Part shown: in pieces, positions 13,572 to 13,926 of the stretch
Numbering within the stretch: the first letter of the stretch is position 1
Layout of the letters: each line of letters opens with the position of its first letter
NCBI GenBank assembly: GCA_915275065.1
Contig: CAJZGD010000040.1
Location: forward strand, 1-13,926
DNA: 13,926 bases
Reading direction: 5' to 3'
Origin: an uncultured Corynebacterium sp.
GTDB lineage: Bacteria; Actinomycetota; Actinomycetes; Mycobacteriales; Mycobacteriaceae
Program-made: the position numbers and the translations under genes
The notes under the pieces: model-generated
Databases searched by the model: none
What the model saw: only the letters and a program-made list of their open reading frames with translations
What the model was told of the DNA's origin: nothing

Positions 13572-13599
13572 GAAGATCCTTTCTGTGGTGTTTGCGGTG

Positions 13600-13926
13600 C
13601 TAGTCTTCGGATTCTAAACGTTTGAGCAGTTCCGTGAATGGCACTTGTTTTGTGTTGCGGCCGGTGGTGGGGGAGAAGTGCCGGCGGGCGCTCGTTGGGT
13701 TAGTTGTGCGAGGCTTCTCGAAACGCTGCGGCGGCAAGCTTCCTGTTGCCAACTCTATCGTTTCTTCCCGCCGCGGATGTTGGTTGCTTGGTTGATTGCT
13801 TGACGACGCCCGGTCCCGCTCTGTTCGAACACTAGCACGGGAGTCCTGTTTAGGAATATTTGTTCGAGGCCGGCGCACCGGTCGGGCCGGCTGCTCCTGT
13901 TGGGCTGACCGGGCTAACCGCCGTGG
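13600..13926 (-). CDS. C-terminal tail of a protein from beyond the right edge; possibly CmpL1/MmpL3
   Basis: The frame is open from the window edge to TAG (13600-13602): 108 residues, hydrophilic, rich in Arg, Pro, Ser, Thr, Gln and Asn, and no membrane segment. A GTG at 13876-13878 could start a 92-residue protein, but the frame stays open for 16 codons further upstream, so a longer protein entering from outside is preferred. The end, VPFTELLKRLESED, is a short helix after a disordered stretch. MmpL3-type mycolate transporters have a long disordered cytoplasmic tail, and in Corynebacterium glutamicum cmpL1 lies close to the pks/accD mycolate genes, so this could be the end of CmpL1. That is context and composition only; the tail itself has no diagnostic motif. 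Confidence 0.5.
   Translation of the reverse strand, partial: PRRLARSAQQEQPARPVRRPRTNIPKQDSRASVRTERDRASSSNQPSNQHPRREETIELATGSLPPQRFEKPRTTNPTSARRHFSPTTGRNTKQVPFTELLKRLESED

Overview
The window looks like a chromosomal piece of a mycolic-acid-producing actinobacterium, most likely a Corynebacterium. The main reason is the left edge: the 3' end of a Pks13-type condensing polyketide synthase (second acyl carrier protein plus thioesterase) followed directly by an AccD4-type carboxyltransferase. Base composition is moderately GC-rich. Two genes (4824 and 9108) have a TANNNT hexamer exactly 6 nt before the start codon and no well-placed Shine-Dalgarno, the pattern of leaderless transcripts common in this group. 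I cannot name the species.

Layout. 2-3478 (+): pks13 (5' end outside the window) and accD4, the core of mycolate condensation. 3628-4473 (-): a gene of the DUF4261 type, convergent with accD4. 4824-6602 (+): a two-gene operon of a membrane histidine kinase with a NarL-type core and a small GntR/FadR-like regulator. 6583-9108 (-): an M1 aminopeptidase N, overlapping the regulator tail to tail by 20 bp. 9148-10914 (+): a one-gene ABC exporter half-transporter, divergent from pepN across only 39 bp. 10915-12144: 1.2 kb without a convincing gene, mostly a cluster of palindromes. 12145-13926 (-): DUF3054 membrane protein, a lysylphosphatidylglycerol-synthase-type multi-span protein (the pair overlap by ATGA), and an Arg/Pro-rich C-terminal tail of a protein entering from the right edge, possibly the mycolate transporter CmpL1/MmpL3.

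The most unusual content is a family of intergenic imperfect palindromes. Nine lie in a compact cluster (10964-11988) and three related single copies lie at 3544, 4541 and 4661. In the cluster they fall into classes of fixed length (three of exactly 84 bp, three of exactly 81 bp, three of 66-69 bp). The cluster has a higher-order period of about 460-480 bp, repeated spacers, and one spacer present in both orientations. There is no transposase or cas gene nearby, and the family matches no element I recognise.

How the genes fit together: Pks13 and AccD4 make the mycolate precursor. If the right-edge tail is CmpL1, the right-hand operon would export it. The genes between (DUF4261, kinase/regulator, pepN, ABC exporter) have no evident direct part in that pathway.
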